Below, one piece after another: positions 14,147 through 22,433 of a stretch of DNA of 32,538 nt. This DNA comes from Rufibacter roseus (GTDB lineage: Bacteria; Bacteroidota; Bacteroidia; Cytophagales; Hymenobacteraceae). How positions within the stretch are numbered: the first letter of the stretch is position 1; every line of letters begins with the position of its first letter. Location: contig NZ_LRML01000025.1 of the NCBI RefSeq assembly GCF_001647285.1, positions 1 through 32,538 of the forward strand, read 5' to 3'. The translations under genes and the position numbers were made by a program. Under the pieces are notes generated by a model. The model was not told the origin of the DNA, searched no databases, and worked only from the letters and a program-made list of their open reading frames with translations.

Positions 14147-14890
14147 CTAGTGCAGCTTTTCGTGGAGTACTTCAAGCTCATTCTGTAATAACTCTCGCCA
14201 CTCACCCGGCTGCAGAGTTCCCAATTCTACTGTTACCATACGAATCCGCACCAACTGCACCACCTCATACCCTAGTTTATAGCACATACGCCTGATCTGC
14301 CGGTTTAACCCCTGGGTAAGCACTATTCTAAAAGTTTTTTCCGCTACCCCCTGCGCACGGGCTGGTCTTGTTTTCGTGCCCATGATCTCAACGCCAGATG
14401 CCAGAGACGAAATAAACGCATCATTTAATGGTTTGTCTACTGTGACTATATACTCTTTCTCCTGATGGTTTTCTGTATGGCTGATGCGGTTGTAAAGTTG
14501 GCCATCATCGGTGAGCAGCATTAGCCCTTCAGATTCTTTGTCTAACCGGCCCACTGGGAACACCCGTTTTTCTAACTGAAGCGCCTGCAGCAGATTGTCT
14601 GGTATGTTAGGGTTTAGCGTAGATTCTACTCCTCTGGGTTTATAATAAGCTATATAAGTATACTCATCGGCTGATTTCAGAATCTGCCCGTTCAGCGTTA
14701 CCTCGTCTTGCTGATGCAGCACCTGCTGAAGCTGCCCTTTTTTGCCATTTACCAGCACCTTTCCTGATAAAATCAAGCCTATAGCTTCTTTGTTCGACAC
14801 GCTGCATTTCTGCACCACAAAATACTTCAGGGAAGAGGTAAGGGACTTCATTCTTTTAAAATAAAAAGTCAGAGACAAAAGACGTTTCAT
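14147..14890 (-). CDS. rluF: 23S rRNA pseudouridine(2604) synthase, RluF type
   Basis: The 247-residue RsuA/RluE/RluF-family enzyme has an S4 RNA-binding domain (about 17-70), then the catalytic motif VFPVGRLDKESEGLMLLTDDG with the nucleophilic Asp in GRLD. KEYIVTVDKPLNDAFI, ASGVEIMGTKT, LTQGLNRQIRRMCYKLGYEV and LQPGEWREL follow; these are closest in order and wording to RluF, which modifies U2604 of 23S rRNA. The ATG at 14890 is preceded by AGAGGTGAAAG, a fair SD. The second Met (codon 14) is an alternative that would still retain S4. It lies 45 bases after the symporter gene on the same strand. Confidence 0.9.
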   Translation of the reverse strand: MKRLLSLTFYFKRMKSLTSSLKYFVVQKCSVSNKEAIGLILSGKVLVNGKKGQLQQVLHQQDEVTLNGQILKSADEYTYIAYYKPRGVESTLNPNIPDNLLQALQLEKRVFPVGRLDKESEGLMLLTDDGQLYNRISHTENHQEKEYIVTVDKPLNDAFISSLASGVEIMGTKTRPARAQGVAEKTFRIVLTQGLNRQIRRMCYKLGYEVVQLVRIRMVTVELGTLQPGEWRELLQNELEVLHEKLH

Positions 14891-14935
14891 CTTTCACCTC
14901 TGACTAATTGCAAGAGTCTATTCAGAAAGCATTTT

Positions 14936-16381
14936 TTATACCGTTGCCACTTTCTCCTCTATTTCCCACTCTTCTGTATTCTTTATTTCAGATTTTTGGG
15001 CATTGAAGACAGGATCAAGCCCTGCTTTCCGCTGCGCCTGGTAATCTTTCAATGATCGTAAGGCAGGCTTTTGCAACAACAGAATGGCAATAATGTTAAG
15101 CCAAGCCATTACACCAACTCCAATATCACCTAAAGCCCACGCTGATTGAGCCGTCTTAACCGATCCGTAGAAAGTTGCCGCCATAATACAGGCCCGCAAC
15201 AGCCACAGCTGCCACTGGTGTACTCCTTTTTTCATGAGGTAACTAAGATTGGTTTCGGCTATATAGTAATACGCCATAATAGTGGTAAAGGCAAATAACA
15301 TAAGAGCTATGGCCACGAATGCTCCTCCCAAGTCTGGGAAATGAGTATTTACTGCTTGCTGAGTATATTCAGCCCCTATGGCCACTCCCGGCAGGTTTTC
15401 CACCAGAAAACCGCCTTCTGGATTTTGCACGTTGTATTGCCCAGTGAACAGAATCATAAAAGCTGTGGCGGTACATACAAACAATGTATCAACGTAAACG
15501 CTGAACGCCTGCACCAGCCCTTGTTTTACCGGATGACTTACCTCAGCAGCGGCGGCGGCGTGGGGGGCTGTTCCCTGACCCGCCTCGTTTGAGTAGATGC
15601 CTCTTTTCACACCCCAAGCTACAGCCATTCCGAAAACTCCGCCAAAGGCAGGTTCCAGGTCAAAGGCTGAGCGTACTATCAAACTGACTATTTCAGGCAC
15701 TTGGGTTATATTCATCCCGATGATCACCATAGCCATCAAGATATAAGCGCCGGCCATAAACGGAACCAGCACCTCCGCTACTTTGCCAATACGTTTCACT
15801 CCTCCAAATATGATCAGGCCCAGAAAAGCCGTAACCACCCCGCCCGTAACAGCTGGTGGTATAGGAAATGAGTTTTGAATACCTACCGCAATGCTGTTGC
15901 TTTGCACGCCAGGCAATAATAAGGTCATGCTAAGTATTGTAGCCACGGCAAACACAACTGCATACCATTTTATACCTAGGCCTTTTTCAATATAAAAGGC
16001 AGGTCCACCACGGTATTGTCCGTCTTTTACCTCTTTATACATTTGCCCCAGGGTAGCTTCTATAAAAGCCGAGGAACTGCCCAAAAAAGCGATCATCCAC
16101 ATCCAAAAAATGGCACCAGGCCCGCCCATGGCAATGGCGGTGGCCACCCCGGCAATATTACCAGTTCCTACCCTGCCAGCAATAGCAATTGTAAAAGCCT
16201 GAAAAGAACTTACTCCCGTTTTAGAAGATTTACTCCTGAAGAGCAGGCGGATCATTTCTCTAAGATAGCGCACCTGCAAAAATCCGGTTCTGATTGAGAA
16301 GTATATTCCCGTTCCCAGGCAAAGCACAATTAAGGCATTGCTCCAGACTACATCGTTGATGTCAGCAATTATTTTATCCAT
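14936..16381 (-). CDS. Alanine/glycine:cation symporter (AGCS) family protein
   Basis: The 481-residue protein has about eleven membrane helices. Family motifs: FQAFTIAIAGRVGTGNIAGVATAIAMGGPGAIFWMW near residues 60-95, and YSNEAGQGTAPHAAAAAEVSHPVKQGLVQAFSVYVDT near 265-300. AGCS proteins import alanine or glycine with Na+ (or H+). The N-terminus (LCLGTGIYFSIRTGFLQVRYLREM) and length are normal for the family. Confidence 0.94.
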   Translation of the reverse strand: MDKIIADINDVVWSNALIVLCLGTGIYFSIRTGFLQVRYLREMIRLLFRSKSSKTGVSSFQAFTIAIAGRVGTGNIAGVATAIAMGGPGAIFWMWMIAFLGSSSAFIEATLGQMYKEVKDGQYRGGPAFYIEKGLGIKWYAVVFAVATILSMTLLLPGVQSNSIAVGIQNSFPIPPAVTGGVVTAFLGLIIFGGVKRIGKVAEVLVPFMAGAYILMAMVIIGMNITQVPEIVSLIVRSAFDLEPAFGGVFGMAVAWGVKRGIYSNEAGQGTAPHAAAAAEVSHPVKQGLVQAFSVYVDTLFVCTATAFMILFTGQYNVQNPEGGFLVENLPGVAIGAEYTQQAVNTHFPDLGGAFVAIALMLFAFTTIMAYYYIAETNLSYLMKKGVHQWQLWLLRACIMAATFYGSVKTAQSAWALGDIGVGVMAWLNIIAILLLQKPALRSLKDYQAQRKAGLDPVFNAQKSEIKNTEEWEIEEKVATV

Positions 16382-16587
16382 TAGCGTAAATTAAGCTGAT
16401 AAAGCTGTTGAAACGAACCGCTACAGCGGCTCTTCCAAACAAGCAATAGTATGCTAGGCTAATGTAAGGAAAAAATATGAGGAATACTTGCCCTGAGGGT
16501 AGTTCTGCAGGATTATCTCTCTTAAAGAAGAGTGACAATCAACCTAATGCACCTGCCGTCTTTGTTACCTAATTGATAAAATACAAG

Positions 16588-17703
16588 CTAGTTTGCCAGT
16601 TCTAACTTTTGTTCCTTCACTTCATAAGCTTCCTGGCCAAACTTTTTAAGTATGCGGTAATGAGATTTTATGGCCGAGACAAACGAAGGATTCTCAATGT
16701 AAGGAAGTTCAAACTCAGCAGCGGTCTTCCGGACAATTTCTGAAATGAAGGGATAATGTACATGGCACACCTTGGGGAATAAATGATGTTCAATTTGGCG
16801 GTTCAATCCCCCCAGAAAAAAACTGGCCATGGCACTAGAGGGGGCAAAATTGGCGGTTGTGCGCAGTTGGTGTTCAGCCCAGGCCTCCTCAATGTTTCCC
16901 TGCTCATTCGGCACCGGAAAATCTGTACCCTCCACTACGTGTGCTAACTGAAAAACTAAACCCATGGTAGTTCCCTCAGCCAGGTGCATGATCAGGAAAC
17001 CCAGAGCAGCCTGCCACCATGCCAGGTCTAACACTAGCATTGGTACGCCTATAAAAATGAAATAGTGTAAAAGCTTAAAAAAGAACAAGTTAAAATACTC
17101 CAACTTTGGGTGATGGTTCTTTTGCTGACCTATTTTAGCCTGGAAAAACTTTTTATAATCTTTCCGCACCACCCACGAAAGCGAGGCAAGGCCATACAAC
17201 AAAAAGGCATACACATGCTGGAAACGCTGTAGTTTGTTCACCTGCTCGCTTGCATCTAACCGAATAAGCCCTGGAGCTACTTCAATGTCTTCATCGTGTC
17301 CTGGAATATTGGTATAGGTGTGGTGCACAACGTTGTGGGTAATATTCCAGACATAGGGGTTAGCCCCGATAAGGTGAAACAAATAGCTAAGGCCTTTATT
17401 TATCTTTGGGTTGGCAGAAAAGGAACCGTGAATGGCATCATGGCAAATGTTAAAGCCTATAAATGCCGCACATGCACCTAACAGCAGCGTCAGGCCCACC
17501 ATAACCAAATTGCTGAAGAGACCAGATAAAATTAGAAAGTATAATGAGCAGAAAACAGTCAAAAAGAAAAATGTCTTAAACCACATAAAGTGGTTGGCAT
17601 TTTTTGAAAGACCTCTTTCCTTGAACTCTACTTCAACTCGTTTGCGGACAGTGGCAAAAAAGGCTGTTTGGTGGGTACTATTGAATTTTAATTTTTGAGA
17701 CAT
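16588..17703 (-). CDS. Membrane fatty acid desaturase (acyl-lipid/acyl-CoA type)
   Basis: The 371-residue di-iron desaturase carries the three His boxes: HDAIHG (His88/His92), HNVVHH (His123/127/128) and QIEHH near residue 306 (LNRQIEHHLFPKVCHVHYP). QIEHH, with Gln in place of the first His, is typical of front-end and linoleoyl-CoA-type desaturases. Hydrophobic blocks at about 45-90 and 205-250 form the membrane part. It likely adjusts membrane lipid unsaturation. The promoter lies in the 17704-18113 region shared with the divergent GH5 gene. Confidence 0.92.
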   Translation of the reverse strand: MSQKLKFNSTHQTAFFATVRKRVEVEFKERGLSKNANHFMWFKTFFFLTVFCSLYFLILSGLFSNLVMVGLTLLLGACAAFIGFNICHDAIHGSFSANPKINKGLSYLFHLIGANPYVWNITHNVVHHTYTNIPGHDEDIEVAPGLIRLDASEQVNKLQRFQHVYAFLLYGLASLSWVVRKDYKKFFQAKIGQQKNHHPKLEYFNLFFFKLLHYFIFIGVPMLVLDLAWWQAALGFLIMHLAEGTTMGLVFQLAHVVEGTDFPVPNEQGNIEEAWAEHQLRTTANFAPSSAMASFFLGGLNRQIEHHLFPKVCHVHYPFISEIVRKTAAEFELPYIENPSFVSAIKSHYRILKKFGQEAYEVKEQKLELAN

Positions 17704-18113
17704 GCAAAATTATAAACTGAGGTATTGGGGGAAATTTATATTCGATCTTATCACTACAGAGCCTCAGTCACTGCAAAACTTCAATCAGGAAAGCAAACAA
17801 CAGAAACAATCGCCTTAGTAAAGTAAAAGGATCACATTGCTAAATTCTGCTTCTTACAAAGGTAACAAAGTTTGTTACCATACAGTGCGGCTTTGAAGTT
17901 ACTCTTTTGTTAATACTGCCCGTTTGCTTAATCTTTTGTTTTACGTGTTTGCAAAACAAAAGATTGCTGATGCAATCTTACCTTCTAGCTTCACATTGAA
18001 GTCAATATACCCAAGAAACAAAGGCATTATTCAAGAACCTTGCCTATAGCTAAATAGCTGAGAAATAGATATCTTTATTCCTAATCTTCTAATTTGCTTC
18101 AACTCCTCTTACT
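17704..18113. promoter_or_regulatory. Divergent control region with two perfect palindromes
   Basis: The 410 bases between divergent desaturase and glycosidase genes contain no ORF. They hold GGTAACAAA-G-TTTGTTACC (17861-17879, operator-like) and AATCTTTTGTTTT / AAAACAAAAGATT (17930-17942 and 17953-17965, 10-base loop). Neither is followed by a T-run in a direction that would terminate a neighbouring gene. Confidence 0.6.
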
Positions 18114-20096
18114 ATGCCAGCACTTCAGTTGAACCAAAAACCTGCAATATTTTGGCACCTGCTCTTTATTTGGTTGGTGCTCCCCTTCACCGCTACGCCT
18201 TTGTTTGCCCAAGAGGTGCCTTTCAATAAGGGAGTCAATTTAACAAACTGGTTTCAGGCCAACGAGGTGCGGCAAATACATTTTACCAAGTACACAAAAA
18301 AAGACTTTGAAAACATAAAAAGTTTGGGGGCAGATGTCATAAGGCTGCCCATTAATCTGCATGCTTTCACCAGAGGGGCGCCAGAACACGTTATTGATCC
18401 TTTGCTTTTCACTTTTCTGGATGAGGCGGTAAACTGGGCAGAGGACTTGGACCTGCACCTGATACTCGACAACCACTCTTTTGACCCGATTGTCAGCACT
18501 CGGCCTGAAGTTGAACAGATCTTAGAAAAGGTTTGGGCCCAAATGGCGCAACACTATAAAGACAGGTCAGACAGAATCTATTATGAAATCCTGAATGAAC
18601 CACATGGTATTTCTGATGCACAGTGGAATGCCATTCAGGGTCGCATCATAGAAGTGATCAGGAAGCAGGATACGAAGCATTACATCATAGTGGGAGCAAG
18701 CAACTACAACAGCTACCATAATTTGGCACAGTTGCCGGTATACCATTATCCAAAACTGATATACACCTTCCATTTCTATGACCCTTTTCTGTTCACCCAC
18801 CAGGGCGCCAGTTGGGTTGAGCCATCTTTGGTACCGCTAGCCAACATGCCCTTTCCGTACAGGGTACAAGATATGCCAGCCCTTCCTAACAGTCTGCGCG
18901 GCACCTGGATGGAAAATGCTTACAACAACTACCAGCAAGATGGTACTGTGGCCAAGGTAAAGCAGCTGATTGACATTGCCGCCCACTTCAAAGAAACACG
19001 AAATGTCCCTGTTTTCTGCGGGGAATTTGGAGTATTTCAACCTAACAGCCGCTCTGAAGACCGAGTGTTCTGGTACCAGACGGTCAGAACCTATCTGGAG
19101 CAGAAAGGTATAGCCTGGACCAGTTGGGACTACCACCACGAGTTTGGCTTATTTAAACAAAACGGAGCTAACTTTTTTGAACAAGACTTAAACACACCCT
19201 TGCTTCAGGCTTTAGGTTTTAATATCCCACCACAGGCACCCTATGTAAAGCAGCCGCTCACAAAAGGCTTTGCCATTTACTCTGATTATCTGGGGCAAAA
19301 TATAGTAAACGCCAGCTACGGCACCGGTTCTTATGATTTTTATGCAGACCAAAAGCCTAACAATGGCCGCTATAGCCTCTCCTGGACCAACGCCGCTCAA
19401 TACAACAGCCTTAGCTTTAACTTTCAACCAGATATAGATTTGTCGCTGTTGCGGCAAAACGGGTTTGCCTTAGACTTTATTTTCAGAGCCACTTCCCCGT
19501 CTACCAGTTTTGATATACGGTTTATAGATACCAAAACCACTGACCCAGACGACCACCCCTGGCGGGCTGGTCTTACCTTGAATGAGCAAATTGTTCCGTT
19601 TGATGGACGTTGGCACCACGTGCGCCTCCCCCTGACCAGCTTTTATGAACAAGGTTCTTGGGACAACGCCTGGTTCGCGCCGGATGGAAAATTTGACTGG
19701 ACCAACATTGACAGACTTGAAATTACCGCTGAGCAAGGGCCTTTGGGGCAGACGAAGCTTTGGTTTGACAACATCTATGTATCAGACCAAGATACCGCTA
19801 AGATATATGAGCACTCAGTGTATGATGGGAAGGTCACCGGTATATTCACACCTAATGAGAAAGAGGAAATAAAGGTGTATCCTAACCCAGCTGCAGAGAT
19901 TATCACCATTAACGTTACCTCTCCAGGAACTACCATGGTTGATCTTATAAACAACTTGGGTGTCTCCGTTCAACAAGCTACTTTTCAAAGTAGAGTGCAA
20001 CTTAGCACTTCCACTCTTCCTTCGGGAGTGTATGTGGTGCAGGTTACCAACTCAAAAGGGCAAAGAACCATGAATAAAGTAGTCATTTTGCACTAA
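18114..20096 (+). CDS. GH5 family glycoside hydrolase with C-terminal T9SS sorting domain
   Basis: The 660-residue protein has a signal peptide to about residue 33 (TPLFAQ-E). GH5 catalytic domain, about 36-355: GVNLTNWFQ, VIRLPINLHAF, LDNHSF, acid/base Glu162 in EILNEPHG, the His-Tyr segment TFHFYDP, nucleophile Glu304 in FCGEFGVF, and the Trp in AWTSWDYHHEFGLF. It acts on a beta-linked glucan or mannan; the substrate cannot be read from sequence. A beta-sandwich, CBM-like domain spans about 365-570. A T9SS type A sorting domain (about 588-660) has VYPNPAAEIITI and LPSGVYVVQVTNSKGQRTMNKVVI, so the enzyme is secreted through the outer membrane and held on or released from the surface. Confidence 0.93.
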   Translation: MPALQLNQKPAIFWHLLFIWLVLPFTATPLFAQEVPFNKGVNLTNWFQANEVRQIHFTKYTKKDFENIKSLGADVIRLPINLHAFTRGAPEHVIDPLLFTFLDEAVNWAEDLDLHLILDNHSFDPIVSTRPEVEQILEKVWAQMAQHYKDRSDRIYYEILNEPHGISDAQWNAIQGRIIEVIRKQDTKHYIIVGASNYNSYHNLAQLPVYHYPKLIYTFHFYDPFLFTHQGASWVEPSLVPLANMPFPYRVQDMPALPNSLRGTWMENAYNNYQQDGTVAKVKQLIDIAAHFKETRNVPVFCGEFGVFQPNSRSEDRVFWYQTVRTYLEQKGIAWTSWDYHHEFGLFKQNGANFFEQDLNTPLLQALGFNIPPQAPYVKQPLTKGFAIYSDYLGQNIVNASYGTGSYDFYADQKPNNGRYSLSWTNAAQYNSLSFNFQPDIDLSLLRQNGFALDFIFRATSPSTSFDIRFIDTKTTDPDDHPWRAGLTLNEQIVPFDGRWHHVRLPLTSFYEQGSWDNAWFAPDGKFDWTNIDRLEITAEQGPLGQTKLWFDNIYVSDQDTAKIYEHSVYDGKVTGIFTPNEKEEIKVYPNPAAEIITINVTSPGTTMVDLINNLGVSVQQATFQSRVQLSTSTLPSGVYVVQVTNSKGQRTMNKVVILH

Positions 20097-20277
20097 TCAG
20101 AAAATCGTCTACCTTTTTTATAATGGTATTGACTGAAATGCTTGAGTATAGTAAAATCTGGTATGTTGACTAGAGCCAGACAGAATACTTCTTCCTGTTT
20201 GTGCCAACTTGAAACGTATGAAATAGAAAAGAAGGCAGCTGATAGGTAATACAGCTAGAAAGGCTGAAGCAGCTGAG

Positions 20278-20297
20278 GGTCTGCAGAAGAGCAGACC
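20278..20297. repeat. Small hairpin downstream of GH5 gene
   Basis: GGTCTGC (20278-20284) and GCAGACC (20291-20297) form a 7-bp stem with a 6-base loop, followed by TTT. It could be a weak terminator for the glycosidase gene, but it stands 180 bases after the stop. Confidence 0.35.
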
Positions 20298-20337
20298 TTT
20301 CAGCAACTGCAAAGGTGTAGGATACCCAGAGGTGGAG

Positions 20338-20580
20338 TTATTCCCAGTATTTTTTATTGAGCCTTGGATTAGGAGCAGCCGTTTTAGGCTCCTCTTTCTT
20401 TTTGATAGGAGGCGTAGAGCTGAAGTTTCCGTTTTCATCAACATACATGAGCATGTCTTCTAATTTTCCTCCTTGAGAGCTTTCTTGGCGCTCTTGTTTA
20501 CGCTCTGCCTTTTCTTGTTTTTTCTTCAGCCGTTTCTGTTCCAGCTGCTTTTTCATGAAACTGTTTTGTGATCTTGCCAT
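20338..20580 (-). CDS. Lys/Glu-rich conserved small protein, cold-shock-linked
   Basis: The 80-residue, highly charged protein has MARSQNSFMKKQLEQKRLKK then further Lys/Glu/Arg-rich helix (about 9-35), then EDMLMYVDENGNFSSTPP (about 42-59), and a Lys/Pro-rich tail ending NKKYWE. From memory, similar small proteins with the YVDE.G....TPP motif are common in Bacteroidota beside or fused to cold-shock genes, and two csp genes lie just to the right here. The Lys-rich helix suggests RNA or ribosome binding (inference). Confidence 0.8.
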   Translation of the reverse strand: MARSQNSFMKKQLEQKRLKKKQEKAERKQERQESSQGGKLEDMLMYVDENGNFSSTPPIKKKEEPKTAAPNPRLNKKYWE

Positions 20581-21292
20581 AGTAATGGGTAAAGTGAAAC
20601 ATACTGCATTGGCTCATATGCCAAACCTGAATTAACGCGCGCATGCACGGCGAAACAGGTAATAAAGCAGTTTTTGACTCGGCTTTCGCCGTACTGATTT
20701 GATTGATAGGAAATCTTTACATCTCCCTTAGACAGAAACTGACGTATAATCAGTTCCACAAAAGAACATCTCTTTGCTTTAAACCTTTACTGCGGAAAGC
20801 ACCTGGTGCAACACCCGCCCAATTTATGAATGAGCTAAGTCTATGGTTCGCAAAGAGTCAAGACTATCCAGACTTAAATTCACTTATATAAGAGGAAAAT
20901 AAGAACAGTGGATAAATATTGCTTTCTAATACAAAAGTAATCAATTTTTACGGCTTTACCTAAATAAAGCTGCACCAACCACTGCTCTATTATATAATTA
21001 GTCGTGTTGGAAGCCTTGAGACTTTGTTTTAGAAGAATATACAACATTCATCATCTCCTCTTTTGTTCCTGTTTCAGCAGAAGTTGTGGAGCTTAATTTT
21101 TTACTTTCTGAGATTCTAGCAGGTTATTGATTTCATTGAAATATTAGCCCTTGAACTTACAAAAACAAATACATGCTTTAGACCATCAAGAGCCACTTTT
21201 TTGTACTTCAAATAAATTTTATTTTACTTTTTCTAGGATGCCATGAACTATTACCTACCTTTGAGAGTATTAAGTAGTATAATAACAATCAT
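20581..21292. other. Intergenic region before the cold-shock genes
   Basis: The 712 bases contain inverted 9-mers ACGGCGAAA (20647-20655) and TTTCGCCGT (20684-20692) about 70 bases upstream of the minus-strand 80-aa gene. A 62-codon plus frame (20703-20891) shows no family features and is not called. The last part is AT-rich and contains the likely csp promoter element TACCTTTG (21256-21263). Confidence 0.5.
21256..21263 (+). promoter_or_regulatory. Candidate -7 element of csp gene 1
   Basis: TACCTTTG matches the Bacteroidota -7 consensus TAnnTTTG and lies 30 bases before the ATG at 21293. No TTTG is seen at the -33 position, so the assignment is tentative. Confidence 0.4.
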
Positions 21293-21484
21293 ATGAATCA
21301 AGGAACAGTAAAATTTTTCAACGACTCTAAAGGGTTCGGCTTTATCAAGGATGACAATTCAAATCAAGAGTACTTCGTACACGTATCTGGATTAGTTGAC
21401 GAAATCAGAGAAAACGACGAAGTAGTATTTGATCTTCAAGAAGGAAGAAAAGGACTTAACGCCGTTAACGTAAAACGCGCTTAG
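21293..21484 (+). CDS. Cold-shock protein (CspA family), copy 1
   Basis: The 63-residue single cold-shock domain has GTVKFFNDSKGFGFIKDD (RNP1, KGFGFI) and QEYFVHVSGL (RNP2, YFVHV). It is an RNA/ssDNA-binding chaperone. Own terminator follows at 21515-21542. It is 80% or so identical to copy 2, which lies 244 bases downstream, with the last dozen codons almost the same at DNA level; this is a tandem duplication. Confidence 0.96.
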   Translation: MNQGTVKFFNDSKGFGFIKDDNSNQEYFVHVSGLVDEIRENDEVVFDLQEGRKGLNAVNVKRA

Positions 21485-21542
21485 TCTTTCGCTATAAAGA
21501 CAAATTGCTTCAAAAGCCTCTCCCACCGGAGAGGCTTTTTTT
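21484..21542 (+). terminator. csp 1 downstream hairpin and terminator
   Basis: A short stem GTCTTT / AAAGAC (21484-21501) starts in the TAG stop. It is followed by a strong terminator AGCCTCTC...GAGAGGCT (21515-21536) and a T-run to 21542. The same two-hairpin layout follows csp 2. Confidence 0.92.
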
Positions 21543-21547
21543 GTGTC

Positions 21548-21587
21548 CGTGTTTTTCTATGTTTTAGAAAAAACAGGCTTAAAAGAG
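21548..21587. repeat. Intergenic 40-bp palindromic repeat, copy 3 (degenerate)
   Basis: The right half (GTTTTAGAAAAAACAGGCTTAAAAGAG) keeps the family pattern in register over the full 40 bases; the left arm is eroded. It lies between the two csp genes. Confidence 0.5.
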
Positions 21588-21728
21588 CTGTAAAAGCTGT
21601 TATAAGTCAATTATAAATGTAACTACACTTGTTCTCTGATATTGATTCTTAAAACTAATTATATAAAAAGCAGGTAAGTTTGAACGTTTTCGTTAGCTTT
21701 AGCGTAGTGAAAGTATAATAATCAAATT

Positions 21729-21920
21729 ATGAACACAGGAACAGTAAAATTCTTTAACACCGAAAAAGGCTTCGGTTTTATTAAAGACAACAACACAAAC
21801 GAAGAGTACTTCGTGCACGTAACAGGTCTCGTTGACGAAGTCAGAGAGAACGATGAAGTTACTTTTGATCTTAAAGAAGGCAGAAAAGGACTTAATGCCG
21901 TTAACGTTAAACGCGCTTAG
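21729..21920 (+). CDS. Cold-shock protein (CspA family), copy 2
   Basis: The 63-residue cold-shock domain has RNP1 KGFGFIKD and RNP2 EEYFVHVTGL. Differences from copy 1 are conservative (NTEKGF for NDSKGF, TFDLKEG for VFDLQEG). It has its own upstream region, which shares AGTATAATAA just before the start with copy 1, and its own terminator, so the two are separately controlled. Confidence 0.96.
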   Translation: MNTGTVKFFNTEKGFGFIKDNNTNEEYFVHVTGLVDEVRENDEVTFDLKEGRKGLNAVNVKRA

Positions 21921-21978
21921 TCTTTCTCCATAAAGACATTCTAGTACAAAAGCCTCTCCACCTGGAGAGGCTTTTTTT
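21920..21978 (+). terminator. csp 2 downstream hairpin and terminator
   Basis: GTCTTT / AAAGAC (21920-21937) at the stop codon is followed by AGCCTCTCC / GGAGAGGCT (21951-21959 and 21964-21972) and seven T. Confidence 0.92.
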
Positions 21979-22132
21979 ATGGTTACCCTTCAGTTAAGTC
22001 TAATAGTTGCCTAGCATATACCATAATAAATTTTTAGGCGTTCAGTCTTGAGTTGTACCTTTGGGGTGCAAAGGCATATTTTGTATCTTCATGCACCTAA
22101 CGTAAAGGTGACTTTTTTGAAACACAAATGGT

Positions 22133-22252
22133 ATGGCAAACTGGAAGAAAGCTTTAAAACGAATGGGGGTTGCAGGATTCATGTTTTTCCTGATCAAAGG
22201 ATTAATCTGGATCTTCATTTTTCTTGGCGGTGCCAAACTAATTTTTGACTAA
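22133..22252 (+). CDS. 39-residue single-pass membrane protein
   Basis: ATG 22133 opens MANWKKALKRMGVAGFMFFL then IKGLIWIFIFLGGAKLIFD and TAA. A basic N-terminal amphipathic start (WKKALKRMG) is followed by one hydrophobic helix with a Lys-Gly break, a layout seen in short Bacteroidota membrane proteins. A longer frame (22048-22248) on the same strand overlaps it but has a mixed, non-membrane composition and no family features. TACCTTTG (22056-22063), a TAnnTTTG-type element, lies about 70 bases upstream. Function unknown. Confidence 0.65.
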   Translation: MANWKKALKRMGVAGFMFFLIKGLIWIFIFLGGAKLIFD

Positions 22253-22400
22253 TTAGTCAGCACTTTTATATCCGCCACCTAAAGGCAGCATACCCATTAA
22301 TCCCGTTGCCTAGTTTTAATCCTTTATTTTTTTCTATTATCTCCCCCATCAGAATTTCCTGCAACACATCAACAGAATCTGATTTTCTTACCACGCCCTT

Positions 22401-22429
22401 TTTGAACTATGGGCAATTATATAAATTTG
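22401..22429 (+). promoter_or_regulatory. Bacteroidota-type promoter of the KASIII-like gene
   Basis: TTTG (22401-22404), 17 bases, then TAAATTTG (22422-22429) fit the -33 TTTG / -7 TAnnTTTG consensus. The ATG follows only 4 bases after the -7 box, so the transcript would begin at or next to the start codon. Confidence 0.7.
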
Positions 22430-22433
22430 GGGC

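Noticed and set aside
20703-20891. 62-codon plus frame upstream of csp genes
   Set aside because: Composition is not convincing and no motif is recognised; could be a remnant but cannot be supported.
22048-22248. 66-codon plus frame
   Set aside because: Out-of-phase shadow of the 39-aa membrane protein frame at 22133-22252.
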